Of a DNA stretch of 7,817 nucleotides, positions 6,389 through 7,817 are shown one piece after another. Each line of letters opens with the position of its first letter. Position 1 is the first letter of the stretch. The position numbers were made by a program, and so were the translations under genes. The DNA lies in the NCBI GenBank assembly GCA_937872185.1, contig CALMQN010000043.1, positions 1-7,817 on the forward strand. The letters run 5' to 3'. This DNA comes from an uncultured bacterium (lineage in GTDB: Bacteria; Patescibacteriota; Saccharimonadia; Saccharimonadales; Saccharimonadaceae). Under the pieces are notes generated by a model. It worked only from the letters and a program-made list of their open reading frames with translations. It searched no databases and had not been told where the DNA came from.

Positions 6389-6652
6389 ATGAGTCCAGCT
6401 GCAGAAATTCTCGTCATCATCCTATCGGTCTTTTTGGCAATATTCTTGCTGCTGGGGATTATCCTTAGTATATATTTGATAAAACTGTCGCACGACATCC
6501 GTACGATTACCCAGTCAGCTGGTCGTACGGTCAATAACATCGAAGCCGCAGTATCTGGTGTCGCCAAGCTGACGTCACCGTTATTTATGGCCGAAATCAT
6601 TACGCGGTATGTCAAAAAGTTCACTAAATCAAATAAGAAGAAGGAGCAATAA
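6389..6652 (+). CDS. Small single-pass membrane protein, YtxG/DUF948-like
   Basis: An 87-aa protein with a long N-terminal hydrophobic helix (about 5-31), a polar amphipathic stretch with HDIRTITQSAGRTVNNIEAAVSG (35-57), and a Lys-rich tail (KKFTKSNKKKEQ). This resembles the DUF948/YtxG type of small membrane protein. It lies directly upstream of a YtxH-like gene, as ytxG does in the Bacillus general-stress ytxGHJ operon. The assignment rests on layout and context more than on sequence and the protein is shorter than Bacillus YtxG. The function is unknown; a role in envelope integrity or stress is inferred. AAGGAG at 6378-6383 with 5-nt spacing supports the ATG at 6389. Confidence 0.82.
   Translation: MSPAAEILVIILSVFLAIFLLLGIILSIYLIKLSHDIRTITQSAGRTVNNIEAAVSGVAKLTSPLFMAEIITRYVKKFTKSNKKKEQ
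6641..6646 (+). promoter_or_regulatory. Ribosome binding site that fixes the ytxH start
   Basis: AAGGAG with 7-nt spacing to ATG 6654 supports that start rather than the in-frame ATG at 6609, which lies deep in the preceding gene and lacks a comparable site. Starting at 6654 also puts the YtxH glycine-rich helix at its usual N-terminal position. Confidence 0.8.
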
Positions 6653-6653
6653 T

Positions 6654-6929
6654 ATGTCAAAAGGAAAATTCGCAATCGGAGCATTGATTGGTGCAGCAGC
6701 AGGATTTGTTGCCGGTGTATTGACTGCTCCAAAGAGTGGTAAAGAGACACGTGCTGATTTGAAGGCAAAGGCAAACGATGCTAAAACAACCGCTGAGCAA
6801 AAAGCCGCACAGGCAAAAGCAAAGGCAAACGAAGTCGTCGAAGACGTCAAAGATAAGGCTGTTGATTTGAAGGGCCGTACCGAGCGCGCGGTCGAAGGTG
6901 CCAAAAAAGGCTTTAATAGCAAAAAGTAA
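6654..6929 (+). CDS. YtxH-like (gas-vesicle/general stress) protein
   Basis: A 91-aa protein with the YtxH layout. A glycine- and alanine-rich transmembrane helix (about 5-24, with GALIGAAAGFVAGVL) runs into the signature TAPKSGKETRADLK (24-37). A Lys/Ala-rich helical, probably coiled-coil, tail follows (38-91). YtxH proteins belong to the stress-linked DUF883/YtxH-type membrane proteins; their biochemical role is unknown. The gene starts 1 nt after the upstream YtxG-like stop and shares its promoter. The tail composition (K, A, D and E with almost no aromatics) is typical of the family, so its low complexity is not a sign of a false gene. Confidence 0.9.
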   Translation: MSKGKFAIGALIGAAAGFVAGVLTAPKSGKETRADLKAKANDAKTTAEQKAAQAKAKANEVVEDVKDKAVDLKGRTERAVEGAKKGFNSKK

Positions 6930-6950
6930 CCTTGAATAAGCATAAGATAC

Positions 6951-6984
6951 ATGGCACACTGGTAACATCAGTGTGTCATTTATT
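6951..6984 (+). terminator. Intrinsic terminator after ytxH
   Basis: ATGGCACACT (6951-6960) pairs with AGTGTGTCAT (6970-6979) as a 10-bp stem with one G-U pair and a 9-nt loop. A moderately T-rich tail (TTTATT) follows. It begins 22 nt after the ytxH stop. The tail doubles as the probable -10 region of the next gene, which is very compact. Confidence 0.7.
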
Positions 6985-6986
6985 AT
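6981..6986 (+). promoter_or_regulatory. Possible -10 element of the DUF5665-like gene
   Basis: TATTAT lies 12 nt before ATG 6999, right after the terminator stem. No convincing -35 is present at 16-18 bp. A start near 6993 would give a leader of about 6 nt, too short for a standard ribosome binding site. A weak AGG (6991-6993) could serve if transcription starts further upstream. Confidence 0.35.
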
Positions 6987-6998
6987 AGATAGGTACGT

Positions 6999-7271
6999 AT
7001 GGCCAAACACATCATATCCAGAATCACCCAAGATAACGAAAACGGATCGCGCCGCGCGATATTAGAAGATCTATTTTATGATTTTAATCGCCGTCGAGGA
7101 CAGGTGTATTGGCTGAACTTTGTACGCGGTATTTTTTTTGGTGTTGGAAGCGTGCTGGGTGCGACAGTCGTGATTGCTCTTGTTGTTTGGATACTGAATT
7201 TGCTGGTTGATATCCCCGGAGGCGTCGGTGACTTCGTACAGTATGTGATTGACAGCGTTCAGAACCGCTAA
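6999..7271 (+). CDS. Small membrane protein, DUF5665-like
   Basis: A 90-aa protein. Residues 1-38 are polar with FYDFNRRRGQVYWLNFVRG leading into a hydrophobic helix (about 45-70, GIFFGVGSVLGATVVIALVVW). A short amphipathic tail ends in VIDSVQNR. The RGxxFGxGSVLGxTVV pattern after an aromatic/Arg-rich segment matches what I recall of DUF5665, a family of unknown function found in Firmicutes and CPR. The Arg-rich N-terminal side suggests a cytoplasmic N-terminus. It stands alone between a terminator and the dnaE promoter. No function can be assigned. Confidence 0.85.
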   Translation: MAKHIISRITQDNENGSRRAILEDLFYDFNRRRGQVYWLNFVRGIFFGVGSVLGATVVIALVVWILNLLVDIPGGVGDFVQYVIDSVQNR

Positions 7272-7286
7272 TGGTTCATTTTACTA

Positions 7287-7316
7287 CAGACAAACAGCCC
7301 TCTGTTTCGCTATACT
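7287..7316 (+). promoter_or_regulatory. Probable dnaE promoter
   Basis: CAGACA (7287-7292, four of six -35 bases) and TATACT (7311-7316) are 18 bp apart. The -10 box ends 11 nt before the dnaE ATG at 7328, so the leader would be about 4-5 nt. No Shine-Dalgarno sequence is visible before the ATG. Confidence 0.5.
7292..7307 (+). repeat. Inverted repeat upstream of dnaE
   Basis: AAACAG (7292-7297) and CTGTTT (7302-7307) form a perfect 6-bp stem with a 4-nt loop. The downstream tract is not clearly T-rich, so as a terminator for the DUF5665-like gene it would be weak. It lies exactly in the spacer of the predicted dnaE promoter, so it could instead be an operator. Either role is speculative. Confidence 0.35.
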
Positions 7317-7327
7317 AGACCATAGTT

Positions 7328-7817
7328 ATGGGGGTTCAATTAACGCCGAGCGATTATGTGCATTTGCATAATCACACACACCACAGTTTACTGGATGGTT
7401 TAACAAAGATACCTGATCTTATTGGTGCCGTAAAGAATATGGGAATGGAAGCCGTGGCGATCACCGATCACGGGACAATGTCGGGTGTCATCGAATTTTA
7501 CAAGGCAGCAAAAGACGGCGGGGTGAAGCCGATTATCGGTATGGAGGCATATGTCGCTTCACGCTCACGACACGACCGTGACCCGCAAAAGGACAAAGCG
7601 CGCTATCACTTGATTATTTTGGCAATGAATAACGTTGGGTATCAAAACCTGATGCAGCTGAGTACGTCAGCGAACCTGGAAGGCATGTATTACAAGCCAA
7701 GGATCGATCGAGAACTGCTTGAAAAATATAACGAGGGATTGATTATCCTGTCGGGCTGTGCGGGTGGTGAGGTGGGTGAAAACCTACGATCTGATAATTA
7801 TGAAGAGGCAAAGAAAA
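7328..7817 (+). CDS. dnaE: DNA polymerase III subunit alpha, N-terminal part (PHP domain)
   Basis: The first 163 residues of the replicative polymerase; the rest runs off the right edge. The visible part is most of the PHP domain. HLHNHT (12-17) holds the HxH pair, then SLLDG (20-24), ITDHGTMSG (45-53), KPIIGMEAYV (67-76), H94 in RYHLIILA, and SGCAGGE (142-148) with C144. These are the metal-binding residues kept in PHP domains such as that of Thermus DnaE and lost in E. coli, so this PHP domain may be an active 3'-5' proofreading nuclease. ATG 7328 gives the usual short lead-in before VHLH. It has no ribosome binding site and follows closely on a -10-like box. The family is clear; that it is DnaE rather than PolC or a stand-alone PHP protein rests on the HLHxHxxxSLLDG and FYKAAK context. 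Confidence 0.93.
   Translation, partial: MGVQLTPSDYVHLHNHTHHSLLDGLTKIPDLIGAVKNMGMEAVAITDHGTMSGVIEFYKAAKDGGVKPIIGMEAYVASRSRHDRDPQKDKARYHLIILAMNNVGYQNLMQLSTSANLEGMYYKPRIDRELLEKYNEGLIILSGCAGGEVGENLRSDNYEEAKK

Noticed and set aside
6609..6653. Upstream in-frame start that would lengthen YtxH by 15 residues
   Set aside because: It overlaps the preceding gene, lacks a good ribosome binding site and adds residues unlike YtxH; ATG 6654 with AAGGAG is better.
1..7817. CRISPR arrays, tRNA or rRNA genes, insertion sequences
   Set aside because: No regularly spaced repeats, tRNA-like T-loop sequences, rRNA blocks, transposase motifs or terminal inverted repeats were seen; gaps between genes are at most about 226 bp.

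Overview
The window looks like ordinary core chromosome from a member of the Candidate Phyla Radiation (Patescibacteria), most likely Candidatus Saccharibacteria (TM7). The basis is protein resemblance from memory, not a search: the DnaE N-terminus (HLHNHT, SGCAGG), a CPR-type GalU variant (GPYGNATP, WADD), a short GatA, a YtxG/YtxH-like pair and a DUF5665-like protein. All genes are on the plus strand and tightly packed. The standard genetic code works throughout. All ten visible stop codons are TAA (7) or TAG (3); none is TGA.

Layout. (1) 1-356: the 3' end of a membrane protein with a TPR-like unit, a C-terminal transmembrane helix and a basic tail. (2) 357-1857: a 226-bp leader with two good sigma70-like promoters, a DEAD-box RNA helicase with an RG-rich N-terminus, and a strong intrinsic terminator. 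(3) 1870-6319: a probable operon gatC - gatA - membrane-anchored HEPN-like protein - gatB - galU. It starts at a -10 box only 7 nt before the gatC ATG, and its genes abut or overlap by 1 nt. GatCAB converts Glu-tRNA(Gln) (and/or Asp-tRNA(Asn)) to the amidated form. The inserted protein has an N-terminal membrane anchor and an RNxxxH motif typical of HEPN ribonucleases. GalU would supply UDP-glucose or a related sugar nucleotide for the envelope. (4) 6322-6979: an extended -10 promoter, a YtxG-like/YtxH envelope-stress type gene pair, and a hairpin terminator. (5) 6981-7271: a small DUF5665-like membrane protein. (6) 7287-7817: a promoter and the first 163 codons of dnaE (DNA polymerase III alpha), with metal-binding PHP residues present.

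The points most worth following up are the membrane-tethered HEPN-like protein inside the gatCAB operon, and the repeated placement of -10 hexamers 7-12 nt before start codons (gatC, the DUF5665-like gene, dnaE), which suggests leaderless or near-leaderless transcripts. I see no mobile element, CRISPR array, tRNA or rRNA.
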